64,000 nt of DNA. It comes from Flammeovirgaceae bacterium UBA5585 (GTDB taxonomy: Bacteria > Bacteroidota > Bacteroidia > Cytophagales > Cyclobacteriaceae). Below the pieces are notes generated by a model. That model had not been told where the DNA came from. It made no database searches and worked only from the letters and a program-made list of their open reading frames with translations. The position numbers were made by a program, and so were the translations under genes. This document shows positions 10,048 to 17,767 of the stretch, piece by piece (position 1 is the first letter of the stretch; each line of letters begins with the position of its first letter). The stretch is from contig DILT01000010.1 in the NCBI GenBank assembly GCA_002425185.1, positions 506,593 to 570,592 on the forward strand, in the 5' to 3' direction.

Positions 10048-10079
10048 CGGCCTGTTTTAAACTAATTATTTACGTTCTC

Positions 10080-11177
10080 ATGGGATTGCAATGTGGTATT
10101 GTAGGGTTACCGAATGTTGGTAAATCGACTCTTTTTAATGCGTTATCCAATAATAAGGCGGAGGCTGCCAATTTTCCTTTCTGTACGATTGAGCCCAATG
10201 TAGGTGTCATTTCTGTTCCGGATGAACGCTTAAAAATTCTTGAATCGCTGGTAAATCCCCAGCGCGTTCTTCCCACAACCATCGAGTTTGTTGATATAGC
10301 CGGCCTTGTAAAGGGCGCCAGTAAAGGTGAGGGGCTAGGCAATCAGTTTCTGGCCAACATCCGGGAGGTGGATGCCATAGTACACGTGGTGCGATGCTTC
10401 GATAATGATAACATTGTTCACGTTGATGGAAAGGTCAACCCAATAGCCGATAAAGAGATCATTGACACAGAGTTACAGTTAAAGGATTTAGAATCAGTTG
10501 AAAAGAAAATTTCCCGTTCGGAGAAGATTGCGAAGAGCGGTGATGCCAAGGCTAAAAAGGAATTGACCGTTCTGCAAGCATACCGCGATGCCCTACTGGC
10601 CGGTCAGAACGCACGGGCAGTTCAAGTGCCTGAAGAGGATAAAAAAGCTATTGAGGATTTACAGTTGTTAACGGCAAAGCCGGTGGTTTATGTAGCCAAT
10701 GTAGACGAAGCCTCGGTACTTACAGGAAACAAACATGTGGATGCCCTGAGGAATCTGGTGAAAAGTGAAAATGCAGAAGTGGTGGTTATCAGTGCAGCCA
10801 TTGAGGCTCAAATAGCTGAGCTAGAGACAGAGGAAGACCGCAAGATCTTTTTGAAGGAATATGGTTTAGATGAATCCGGGCTGAACAAATTGATCAGGGC
10901 CTCCTACAGCCTGTTGAACCTGATTACCTATTTTACGGCCGGGGAAAAGGAAGTACGTGCCTGGACAATAAAAAAGGGTTGGAAAGCACCTGCCGCTGCC
11001 GGGGTAATCCATACCGATTTTGAAAAAGGCTTCATCAAAGCTGAGGTAATAAAGCTTCCTGATTATCAGCACTATAAGTCTGAGCATGCCTGCCGGGAAG
11101 CCGGTAAGATGGCCATAGAAGGAAAAGAGTACGTAGTGGAGGATGGCGATATTATGCACTTTCGCTTCAATGTCTAA
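10080..11177 (+). CDS. ychF: Redox-regulated ATPase YchF (Obg family)
   Basis: 365 residues, the usual family length. The G1/Walker A motif 'GLPNVGKST' (residues 9-17), 'DIAGLVKGASKGEGLGNQFL' (switch II region) and 'VANVDE' (the ATP-favouring version of the G4 motif) are present, followed by the C-terminal TGS domain ('FFT' region rendered as 'YFTAGEKEVRAWTIKKG', ending 'VVEDGDIMHFRFNV'). YchF/Ola1 is a cytoplasmic ribosome-associated P-loop protein linked to stress and translation. Conserved core gene; nothing odd. Confidence 0.97.
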   Translation: MGLQCGIVGLPNVGKSTLFNALSNNKAEAANFPFCTIEPNVGVISVPDERLKILESLVNPQRVLPTTIEFVDIAGLVKGASKGEGLGNQFLANIREVDAIVHVVRCFDNDNIVHVDGKVNPIADKEIIDTELQLKDLESVEKKISRSEKIAKSGDAKAKKELTVLQAYRDALLAGQNARAVQVPEEDKKAIEDLQLLTAKPVVYVANVDEASVLTGNKHVDALRNLVKSENAEVVVISAAIEAQIAELETEEDRKIFLKEYGLDESGLNKLIRASYSLLNLITYFTAGEKEVRAWTIKKGWKAPAAAGVIHTDFEKGFIKAEVIKLPDYQHYKSEHACREAGKMAIEGKEYVVEDGDIMHFRFNV

Positions 11178-11242
11178 ATATTCCTTACATACCCTTTCTC
11201 AATTTTTGATTTTTTTGTAGTTTTATAAACCGCTCATTATCA

Positions 11243-11287
11243 GGTTAAAGCGGGGCTTTAGGTTTAAGTATTTTTTAACCCTTTTTT
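11243..11287 (+). terminator. Possible terminator between ychF and cas6
   Basis: GGTTAAA (11243-11249) can pair with TTTAACC (11274-11280), enclosing a smaller AAAGC/GCTTT stem, and is followed by a C and six T. The stem is AT-rich and the loop long, so support is weak. Confidence 0.35.
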
Positions 11288-11299
11288 ATTTTTTAAAGC

Positions 11300-12100
11300 T
11301 TGAGAACCAGGATCATTTTTTCATTGAAGAACAGGGGAGCCTATGTCCCGTTTCACCACCAGTATTTACTGGCCCAGTTTATAAAAGGGTTGCTCATGTT
11401 TGGCCCTGATAAGACCTATCAGGGGTACACTCAGTTTAATTTCTCTGGGTTAAAAGGTCAGACCAAAATAAGTCGCAAGGGTTTACATTACTATTCGTCT
11501 AAAGTTACCCTGGTTTTTGCGTGTGCCGACCGTGAATTCCTCAGCTACTTTACGGCCCAGCTCTTTGAGCAAAAGGATATTATGATTGGAAGCCTGCACC
11601 TGGTGCCTGATTCCATTGAAGAGGAGCCCCCGGTAGAGATTCAGACAGAGGCTAAATTTTTGTGCATCTCGCCCATTGTTCCTGTTCCGGCAGCTTTTAA
11701 TAATGAGCAGGGAAAAAAGTTTATCATGCCTGAAAGTGATGAATTCTCTGACTTACTCTATGACTCCACCATTAGCCGGATGGAAGCCACAGGTAAGTAT
11801 ACGCCTGAACAACTAACCTCTTTTTATAAATTTCAATTGGTGCCCGATCCGGGTTACTTACAGCGCCTGCAGGCAGCCGGAAAAAAATTCGCACGCATCT
11901 ATCCACTGTACGATAGCGATGTAAAATTTGAAGTAAGGGGCTACACTTTCCCTTTTACCTTGTACGCTGCACCCGAAGTACAGCGTTTTGTCTATGAAAA
12001 CGGATTGGGATATTTCTGCCACAAGGGCTTTGGTATGCTGGATGTAGCCGGCAATGACTCTATCAAACGTGAGCAGCAGCGTGATGCGATTTATGCTTAA
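11300..12100 (+). CDS. cas6: Orphan Cas6-like CRISPR RNA endoribonuclease
   Basis: 266 residues from a TTG start ('MRTRIIFSLKN'). The N-terminal ferredoxin-like domain has the Cas6 pattern 'PFHHQYLLAQFIKGLL' with His19/His20, either of which could be catalytic. The C-terminal domain ends in the Cas6 glycine-rich loop, 'NGLGYFCHKGFGMLDV', after 'FTLYAAPEVQRFVYENG'. Cas6 cuts precursor crRNA within its repeats. No other cas gene and no CRISPR array lie in the window, so this copy either serves an array elsewhere or has another RNA target. The last 12 codons, including stop, recur as a relic at 12371-12406. Family assignment is from motifs; activity is untested. Confidence 0.8.
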   Translation: MRTRIIFSLKNRGAYVPFHHQYLLAQFIKGLLMFGPDKTYQGYTQFNFSGLKGQTKISRKGLHYYSSKVTLVFACADREFLSYFTAQLFEQKDIMIGSLHLVPDSIEEEPPVEIQTEAKFLCISPIVPVPAAFNNEQGKKFIMPESDEFSDLLYDSTISRMEATGKYTPEQLTSFYKFQLVPDPGYLQRLQAAGKKFARIYPLYDSDVKFEVRGYTFPFTLYAAPEVQRFVYENGLGYFCHKGFGMLDVAGNDSIKREQQRDAIYA

Positions 12101-12112
12101 TGCTGATTTTCA
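12065..12112. repeat. 48-bp direct repeat, copy 1 (cas6 3' end)
   Basis: Covers the last 12 codons of cas6 (KREQQRDAIYA and stop) plus 12 bp. It matches 12371-12418 at 42 of 48 positions with no gap. On the opposite strand its right part reads GAA AAT CAG CAT TAA, resembling the last codons of the plug gene (GAA AAT CCG CGC TAG), so the repeat is a copy of a convergent gene junction. Confidence 0.85.
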
Positions 12113-12175
12113 GCTGCACCACATACCCGAAAGACTTTTTCGAACCGCAGTAATGAACAGAATGCGCCTCGGCCT

Positions 12176-12198
12176 TTGTTGGTGTTCTTCACCAACAA
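12176..12198. repeat. REP-like hairpin, copy 1
   Basis: TTGTTGGTG (12176-12184), loop TTCTT, CACCAACAA (12190-12198): a perfect 9-bp inverted repeat. A second copy with the same arms is at 63846-63872. Both sit in intergenic DNA. Confidence 0.7.
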
Positions 12199-12311
12199 CG
12201 AATGGGTGTGAATGAATGTTAAGTAATTCGAGTGAAAATTTATAAATAAAAAGGAACGAATTGAGTGTATGATAAAAGAGAAATTGAAAATTGTTTACAG
12301 TTAAGTCCCCG

Positions 12312-12335
12312 CAGAGTCCCCTTCGGGAGACTCTG
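12312..12335. repeat. GC-rich hairpin in the cas6-plug spacer
   Basis: CAGAGTC-CCC, loop TTC, GGG-A-GACTCTG: 10 base pairs with one bulged A. It has no T run on either side, so it is not a standard terminator. The 11-mer ATGTTAAGTAA follows at once (12336-12346) and also occurs at 12216-12226, each followed 16 nt later by TAAATAAAAA. Confidence 0.6.
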
Positions 12336-12370
12336 ATGTTAAGTAAGAAGATTAAAAGTATTTAAATAAA

Positions 12371-12406
12371 AAACGTGAGCAGCAGCGTGATGCTATCTAT
12401 GCCTAG
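12371..12406 (+). pseudogene. Relic of a second cas6 3' end
   Basis: The 36 bases read K R E Q Q R D A I Y A stop, the same peptide as the end of the intact cas6. The four differences inside this stretch are all synonymous or stop-to-stop (GCG/GCT, ATT/ATC, GCT/GCC, TAA/TAG). This pattern suggests that both copies were once under protein-level selection. Nothing upstream resembles the rest of cas6. Its TAG overlaps the TAG of the convergent plug gene in the palindrome CTAG. Confidence 0.7.
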
Positions 12407-12418
12407 CGCGGATTTTCA
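12371..12418. repeat. 48-bp direct repeat, copy 2 (plug gene 3' end)
   Basis: Partner of 12065-12112 (42 of 48 identical). It spans the cas6 relic and the last codons of the plug gene. Confidence 0.85.
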
Positions 12419-13683
12419 AAAAAAGTCATGTAGCCAATAAGCAGATCGGCCACAGGCTTGAACGACCGGTAGTAAACAAACACCTCATAAAAATTTTCCG
12501 TTTGGAAATGACTTCCTTCAAAGAAAAGCGGTGGTTGTGTCTTTGATCTCACTACATACTGATAATCATACCACCCTTGTTTCAGTAGTAGACTGGCAGT
12601 ATACTCTTTTCTTAAACTATCGTAGCGCATTCTGTTTTCTTCACTCATACCCCAGTGGGTAAGTGCCCCCATCACAAATACATCTCCGTTTACAGGCTGG
12701 GGCGATTGCAGGGTGAAAGCAATATTTACATAATTTGAAGCATTGATCCTCCGGTAGTCATAGTTGTCAAGCATGTAGCTTCCGTTATAGTCGGGGTATT
12801 GTGAGTACAATTCATCCGATCGGTTTTTGTCTTTTTCAATGTAGGCAGTCCACGGCATGGTATTCTTGTCCATGTAGGCCACATTTCTTCCAGGGTAGTT
12901 GAGCGAACGTAAATCAAAAAACCTGAATTCATTCCCACCTTTAAACATACTTTTATCATCGAAGAACCGGTATTCAAGTTCCTGAATATTTTCACGTAAA
13001 AAGCTGGGTTTAATTTCTTGTACCAGGTTATCCCAGCGCTGGTTTTGCCGCACAGTAACATTTACCGTTTCTACCGGGTTAACCAACGCAATGTTTTTGT
13101 AATTGATTGTGAAATTAATTTGCTGGTTGCGAACGGCAGCCGATCCGGAACTGATCAGGTTTCCATCGCGCAAAAAACTCACTTGCGGGTCGTAAACCAT
13201 AAACCGCTTGCTTACGATAATATCGTCTTTGTCTGATCCGCGGTAAACCACTACCACATAGTTACCCGGTAGTTTAACGGCAGGCATCGGAACCCAATAA
13301 TGCACGTAGGGTATCCATGTGTCCAGCGAAAACTCAAAGTTGTTAATTGGAAACTCATTGTAATCAAACAGGAAGTCCAGATCCATCAACGTTGATTTCG
13401 ACCAGTTTTGATTGCAGTGCACAATACGATAATAATAGTTATCACGTTCGGTGTGCAGATCATCAAATTCAAGGATCAGGTTCCATTGCCCCATGCGGGT
13501 AACGGCAGGGAATACCTGGCTAATGGGATCGGCCTCAGCCCGGAAAAGCCGAACGGTTTTGATGTTCTTTTCGTATACGCGGTCACTCAGTGATAGGTTT
13601 TTTGAACCGGAAGCATTTGAACTGCCAAAAGGAACAGGTGAACAGGCACTTAGCAGGAGGATAACTGACAATAATTTCTTCAT
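12403..13683 (-). CDS. Type IX secretion system plug protein (DUF5103)
   Basis: 426 residues. An N-terminal signal with a lipobox-like 'LLLSAC' (Cys14) is followed by the DUF5103 region ('GQWNLILEFDDLHTERDNYY', 'RIVHCNQNWSKSTLMDLDFL', 'WVPMPAVKLPGNYVVVVYRG') and a C-terminal immunoglobulin-like or carbohydrate-binding-like part ('GDVFVMGALTHWG'). DUF5103 proteins include the Plug subunit that closes the SprA translocon of the T9SS when idle. That fits the T9SS cargo also encoded in this window (the adhesin and the DUF1501 protein). It is convergent with cas6; its stop lies inside the duplicated junction. Confidence 0.85.
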   Translation of the reverse strand: MKKLLSVILLLSACSPVPFGSSNASGSKNLSLSDRVYEKNIKTVRLFRAEADPISQVFPAVTRMGQWNLILEFDDLHTERDNYYYRIVHCNQNWSKSTLMDLDFLFDYNEFPINNFEFSLDTWIPYVHYWVPMPAVKLPGNYVVVVYRGSDKDDIIVSKRFMVYDPQVSFLRDGNLISSGSAAVRNQQINFTINYKNIALVNPVETVNVTVRQNQRWDNLVQEIKPSFLRENIQELEYRFFDDKSMFKGGNEFRFFDLRSLNYPGRNVAYMDKNTMPWTAYIEKDKNRSDELYSQYPDYNGSYMLDNYDYRRINASNYVNIAFTLQSPQPVNGDVFVMGALTHWGMSEENRMRYDSLRKEYTASLLLKQGWYDYQYVVRSKTQPPLFFEGSHFQTENFYEVFVYYRSFKPVADLLIGYMTFFENPR

Positions 13684-13747
13684 CGGGTTAAAACTAAAAT
13701 ATTAATCTTTACGGCTCCAACTTATTTCTGTTTAGGGGTGTCTAATC

Positions 13748-14332
13748 ATGCAAAACGGCCGTTATATCGGGTACATGCTCAATGAACAGGAGCTTATTGA
13801 AGGTTGCCGAAAGGGTAGCAGGGCCTCACAGCAGGCTTTGTACGACCGTTATTGCAAAAAAATGATGGTGGTGTGTCTTCGGTATTCCAAGTCAAGTGCT
13901 GAGGCCGAAGACATTTTGCAAGAGGGCTTTGTTAAGGTTTTTCAAGGGTTAGACGGTTTTAGGCAAGACGCTAAACTTGAAACGTGGATGACAAGGATTA
14001 TGGTGAACACGGCCCTCAACCACCATCGAAAAAAGCTCTACCTGTTCCCGATGGTAGATGTAGAAAAGGCTGATCTGCCGGAAGATGATATGGTTATATC
14101 CAATTTGCACTTTACTGAATTACTGGCCATGATACAATCTCTTCCGCAGGGCTGTCAGCTTGTATTCAATCTTTTTGCCCTTGAAGGGTATAGCCATAAA
14201 GAAATTGCAGACATGCTGGGTGTATCGGAGGGTACGTCAAAATCGCAATACGCCAGGGCTCGTGTTTTATTACAGGAGAAATTGAAAAAGGAATCATCAC
14301 ACTATAAAGTATATGGAGAAGGGAAATTTTGA
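13748..14332 (+). CDS. ECF-type RNA polymerase sigma factor
   Basis: 194 residues; a second start at 13775 ('MLNEQELIEGCRKG') is equally plausible and fits the family better. Region 2 is 'LYDRYCKKMMVVCLRYSKS' with 'AEDILQEGFVKVF'; region 4 is 'HKEIADMLGVSEGTSKSQYA', the helix-turn-helix that reads the -35 element. It directs transcription of an envelope regulon. It overlaps the next gene by 20 bp, so the two are translationally linked; the next gene carries the probable anti-sigma segment. Confidence 0.93.
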   Translation: MQNGRYIGYMLNEQELIEGCRKGSRASQQALYDRYCKKMMVVCLRYSKSSAEAEDILQEGFVKVFQGLDGFRQDAKLETWMTRIMVNTALNHHRKKLYLFPMVDVEKADLPEDDMVISNLHFTELLAMIQSLPQGCQLVFNLFALEGYSHKEIADMLGVSEGTSKSQYARARVLLQEKLKKESSHYKVYGEGKF

Positions 14333-15737
14333 GAAGGCGTGGAAGGATGCTTTTGATGGGGCTGAAGTAACTCCATCAAATTCGGTGTGGACGAATGTTG
14401 AATTGGAGTTGGAGAAATCTGCCGGAGGCAAGATGAAACAGCGGTTGTTGTTTTATAAACTTTTGGCGGCTGCATCGCTGGTTTTTGCCATGGGCATTGG
14501 TGGAGCCTATTATGTTTCTTTTCAAGCGGATAATAATCAAACTGCCGGTAACCTGTCGGTTAATCAGGAAAGCTCAACAGAGAGAGAAGTTAGCGATGCT
14601 CAATCGCAGATTAAGCAAACAGACAATAGCCATGAACTGGGAGTAACAGAAATTGATGGGGTAGTTAATTCAGGGGGTAACACATCCTCAACAATAAGTG
14701 CTTTGCGTTCAGAAAACAGAAATCTGACTTCAGTCGATAATGGATTTTCTGCTTCACATGATCAGGTTGATGATGGCAATGCTATTAATGCTTCACTTGC
14801 CGGAACAGTGCCCATTACTAACCAGGATTTTATCGTCTCTACAGAAAATAATTTTTACAATCGTGTTACTGATCGGTTCGTTGACCGGCCTCTACCTCCT
14901 TTGGCCAATACCTCAAAGCCGAAGTTAATTATTGCCGATCCTTACACAGCGCCTGATCCGGGAGAGCTGTTGTTAGCAAAACTTAACGATGAAGAAAAAA
15001 AATATGCAGCGATGGATAAGCGTACGCGTACAGAAACTATATGGACATCCCTTGGGGTTGGAGCAGGAAGCTTTAATCCGAACACCAGTTCATCGGTTTC
15101 CGTAAATCAAAGTCTTTCATCGGGCAACAATCAAAGTCCGGCAAGTGCTAATGCTGGCCCCTCCGCGGGCTCAAGTTATTCGGTGGGTGTCCAGGTTGGC
15201 GGCCGTATAACTGATCGGTTTGTACTACAAGGTGGGTTAAGTTACCTCACGCAAAATGCATCCTATACGTCTACGGTAGTGTCAATGGAATCCGCTACCT
15301 ATCGTGCGGCATCGTTAAATGATTTCTCCAATGCCCAATCTGTTTCGTATGCCAGCACCCCTTACGGAGTAAACAGTAATCTTCAGTTTATCAGCCTGCC
15401 CGTTCAGGCCGGCTACCTGCTGGTAGATAAGGATTTCTCCATTCAGTTGAACGGTGGCGTATCCACCGATTTCTTTATTGTAAATACATTAACCCCCAGT
15501 GTTTCAGGCATAAATAAACTAACCCAAAATGCCGGAGCTGATTCACCTTACCGAACTGTTAATTTTAGCGGTTTGGCCGGAACTGAGTTCAGCTATAAAT
15601 TTTCCAATCACTACCGGATAGCGGTAAATCCCGGGTTGCGGTATGCGCTCAACTCCATTTATAAATCAGATGTAAATACTGAAGTAGCACCCATCACGTT
15701 TGACGTGGCTTTGCGCTTCCGGTATATTTTCCGGTAG
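14313..15737 (+). CDS. Anti-sigma-like membrane protein fused to an outer-membrane beta-barrel
   Basis: 474 residues in three parts. Residues 1-40 ('NFEKAWKDAFDGAEVTPSNS', 'VWTNVELELEK') resemble the cytoplasmic segment of Bacteroidota anti-sigma-like proteins. Residues 47-69 form one membrane helix. Residues about 70-240 are a Ser/Asn-rich linker, and about 241-474 look like an outer-membrane beta-barrel ('SLGVGAGSFNPN', 'YSVGVQVGGRITDRFVLQGG', ending with alternating 'FDVALRFRYIFR'). If both membrane parts are real, one chain would span the envelope. The gene overlaps the sigma gene by 20 bp. That it restrains the sigma factor is inference from position and layout. Confidence 0.72.
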   Translation: MEKGNFEKAWKDAFDGAEVTPSNSVWTNVELELEKSAGGKMKQRLLFYKLLAAASLVFAMGIGGAYYVSFQADNNQTAGNLSVNQESSTEREVSDAQSQIKQTDNSHELGVTEIDGVVNSGGNTSSTISALRSENRNLTSVDNGFSASHDQVDDGNAINASLAGTVPITNQDFIVSTENNFYNRVTDRFVDRPLPPLANTSKPKLIIADPYTAPDPGELLLAKLNDEEKKYAAMDKRTRTETIWTSLGVGAGSFNPNTSSSVSVNQSLSSGNNQSPASANAGPSAGSSYSVGVQVGGRITDRFVLQGGLSYLTQNASYTSTVVSMESATYRAASLNDFSNAQSVSYASTPYGVNSNLQFISLPVQAGYLLVDKDFSIQLNGGVSTDFFIVNTLTPSVSGINKLTQNAGADSPYRTVNFSGLAGTEFSYKFSNHYRIAVNPGLRYALNSIYKSDVNTEVAPITFDVALRFRYIFR

Positions 15738-15788
15738 ACTTCCAACCTCAAGTCTTGCAATAGGGTCTAACAAAAAAAACCTACTCCT

Positions 15789-17096
15789 ATGAATTCAATC
15801 CCCGACAAAAACTCCCGCCTGTGGGCCTTACTTATTCTTTCAACACTGCTGGGTTTAAGTATTTTGCTTGAAAGTTGCACTGACAAATGCACGGAAACAA
15901 TAGTTTACAAATATTACGAACCGGTTTACACTCCGCTGACCACCATTCGAAGTGGTGTAAAGCATGAAGCAGCTCAGCCACTTAAAATTTCCGGTAAAAT
16001 TTATTTCAAGGATGGATTGCTGTTTGTGAATGAGCCGAATGAAGGCATTCACATTATTGACAATCGCGATCCATCCAATCCGTTAATCAAAAGCTTCATC
16101 CACATTCCGGGTAATTTTGACCTGGCTATTCGCAACACTTCCTTGTATGCTGATAGTTATATTGATCTGGTTGTGCTCGATATTTCTAACTTGAATCAGA
16201 TAACTGAAGTCAATCGTTTAGAGGGTGTTTTTAGCAACTATAATAGCCTTGGTTTTTATGCTGATGCTGAGCGCGGTGTAGTAACCAATTGGATTGAAAA
16301 AGAAATGCCTGTTGTTGAGCAGGATTGCGATACAAGGTTTGAGCTTTGGGGTGGTATTCGATTTGGGAATGGAATTGCTTTTGCCGAACGGGCATCATTC
16401 GATGCCACCATGGCGTTGGCTCCGGGAAATTCTACCGGCATTGGCGGCTCCATGGCCAGGTTTACCATCAACAACGATTACCTTTATATGCTTGATGCGG
16501 GGAATATAATTACAGCAGATATTAGTCTTCCTGCAGTGCCTGAGAAGAAATCAGCACAATACCTGGCGTGGGATATTGAAACAATTTTCCCATACGATAA
16601 CAGGTTATTTATTGGTGCTCGCAGCGGCATGCATATTTTCGATCTATCGGTGCCGGAGAACCCGGTAAAAATCACAACCTATTCGCATATCAACAGTTGC
16701 GATCCGGTAGTGGTGAGTGGAAACTATGCTTACGTTACCTTACGGTCAGGAACGCAGTGCGATGGATTTACAAACCAGTTGGAGGTTTTGAACATATCAA
16801 ACATACAATCGCCCAGTTTGGTTAAGGTATATCCCATGCATAACCCGCATGGTTTAGGTATCGATGACCCGGTATTGTTTATCTGCGATGGTGACGCGGG
16901 GCTAAAAGTATTTGATGTAAGCGACAAATTGAATATTGATAAGAAGTTGTTGAAGCACTATAGAAACATACATGCCTTTGATGTAATACCTTTCAATAAT
17001 GTACTGATGCTGATAGGCGATGATGGTATCTTCCAATACGATTATACCGATCCTTTGAATATTAAATTATTAAGTCAAATTCGGAAAGTGAAATGA
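15789..17096 (+). CDS. LVIVD-repeat lipoprotein
   Basis: 435 residues. Signal peptide with lipobox 'LLESC' (Cys30), then repeated short modules of the LVIVD type ('GIHIIDNRDPSNPLIKSFIH', 'DLVVLDISNLNQITEVNRL', 'GMHIFDLSVPENPVKITTY', 'LEVLNISNIQSPSLVKVYPM'), which fold as a beta-propeller. Probably anchored in the outer membrane. It lies 51 bp after the anti-sigma/barrel gene and overlaps the next gene by 4 bp (ATGA). The propeller may bind a ligand or partner of the sigma system; that role is inference. Confidence 0.82.
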   Translation: MNSIPDKNSRLWALLILSTLLGLSILLESCTDKCTETIVYKYYEPVYTPLTTIRSGVKHEAAQPLKISGKIYFKDGLLFVNEPNEGIHIIDNRDPSNPLIKSFIHIPGNFDLAIRNTSLYADSYIDLVVLDISNLNQITEVNRLEGVFSNYNSLGFYADAERGVVTNWIEKEMPVVEQDCDTRFELWGGIRFGNGIAFAERASFDATMALAPGNSTGIGGSMARFTINNDYLYMLDAGNIITADISLPAVPEKKSAQYLAWDIETIFPYDNRLFIGARSGMHIFDLSVPENPVKITTYSHINSCDPVVVSGNYAYVTLRSGTQCDGFTNQLEVLNISNIQSPSLVKVYPMHNPHGLGIDDPVLFICDGDAGLKVFDVSDKLNIDKKLLKHYRNIHAFDVIPFNNVLMLIGDDGIFQYDYTDPLNIKLLSQIRKVK

Positions 17097-17674
17097 CGAT
17101 CCGGCTGATAATAGCGTGCTTGCTGGTTAGTTTAGGTAATAATTCATTCGCACAACAAGATTCTGTCAGGCAAAGGGTCAGCTACTATAATTCATTTGTT
17201 GCCGGTACGCTTATTGGGTGTGGCGAATGTGCCAACGGAAAAGATTTTACGTTCAGTTTTCTTACCCTTCATGGAATAAAATTTCCAACAGGTGTAAAAA
17301 TAGCCCTGGGAGCAGGTATGGATGTGTACCATGATTGGCGCCTGTTCCCATTGGTAGGCTCCATTACAATTGACAGCGAGCTTCGGGATAATGCTGTTTA
17401 CGTACAACTGAATTCAGGGTATTCGTGGGGACGGTACATTTACCCGTTAGAGAATGAGATTTATCTTCGGCAAAAGGGTGGCTTTGTTGTTAACCCCATG
17501 ATCGGTTATCGGGTTGGCAGGGGTAAATCAAGAATGTATATTCAGGCCGGCTATAAATTTCAATACGCCAACGTTAGTTACACACCAGCATGGTGGTGGG
17601 GGCTTCCGCCCACCATTACACGCGAGTATGACCTCAGCAGGGTAGTGGTGCAGATGGGTTTTGGCTTCCGGTGA
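17093..17674 (+). CDS. Small outer-membrane beta-barrel protein, last gene of the sigma operon
   Basis: 193 residues. Signal peptide ending 'NNSFAQ', then about eight predicted amphipathic beta strands ('GIKFPTGVKIALGAGMDVYH', 'NAVYVQLNSGYSWG', 'MYIQAGYKFQYANVSY') and a terminal 'VVVQMGFGFR', typical of small outer-membrane barrels. The ATGA overlap with the LVIVD gene indicates coupled translation. No specific family recognised. Confidence 0.75.
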   Translation: MTIRLIIACLLVSLGNNSFAQQDSVRQRVSYYNSFVAGTLIGCGECANGKDFTFSFLTLHGIKFPTGVKIALGAGMDVYHDWRLFPLVGSITIDSELRDNAVYVQLNSGYSWGRYIYPLENEIYLRQKGGFVVNPMIGYRVGRGKSRMYIQAGYKFQYANVSYTPAWWWGLPPTITREYDLSRVVVQMGFGFR

Positions 17675-17722
17675 TGTATAAGTAATTGTTATGATATATA
17701 TAGTAATTATAAATAAAAACTA

Positions 17723-17765
17723 ATAAATGGGTTTGCCGATTTTTGCGGCCGTTAAACCCATTTAT
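17723..17765. promoter_or_regulatory. 12-bp perfect inverted repeat over the icd promoter region
   Basis: ATAAATGGGTTT (17723-17734) and AAACCCATTTAT (17754-17765) are perfect inverted repeats with a 19-nt centre. The centre holds GATTTTTG (17738-17745), a near match to the -7 consensus TAnnTTTG, and the icd ATG starts 2 bp after the right arm. It could be an operator for a dimeric regulator or an RNA hairpin hiding the start codon. Confidence 0.55.
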
Positions 17766-17767
17766 CT

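Larger units (their letters stand above)
12101..12402. other. 302-bp cas6-plug spacer: hairpins and gene-end relic, no gene
   Basis: No credible coding sequence. From left to right it holds the end of repeat copy 1, the REP-like hairpin, a 37-bp imperfect direct repeat (12216 and 12336, 120 bp apart), the GC-rich hairpin, and most of repeat copy 2, which is the relic of a second cas6 3' end. 12206-12222 also matches 26185-26201 at 16 of 17 bases. Confidence 0.75.

Noticed and set aside
12216..12346. Two copies of ATGTTAAGTAA near cas6 as a possible CRISPR array.
   Set aside because: Only two 11-bp units 120 bp apart with an AT-rich, partly similar gap; a CRISPR needs longer repeats and several unique spacers of even length.
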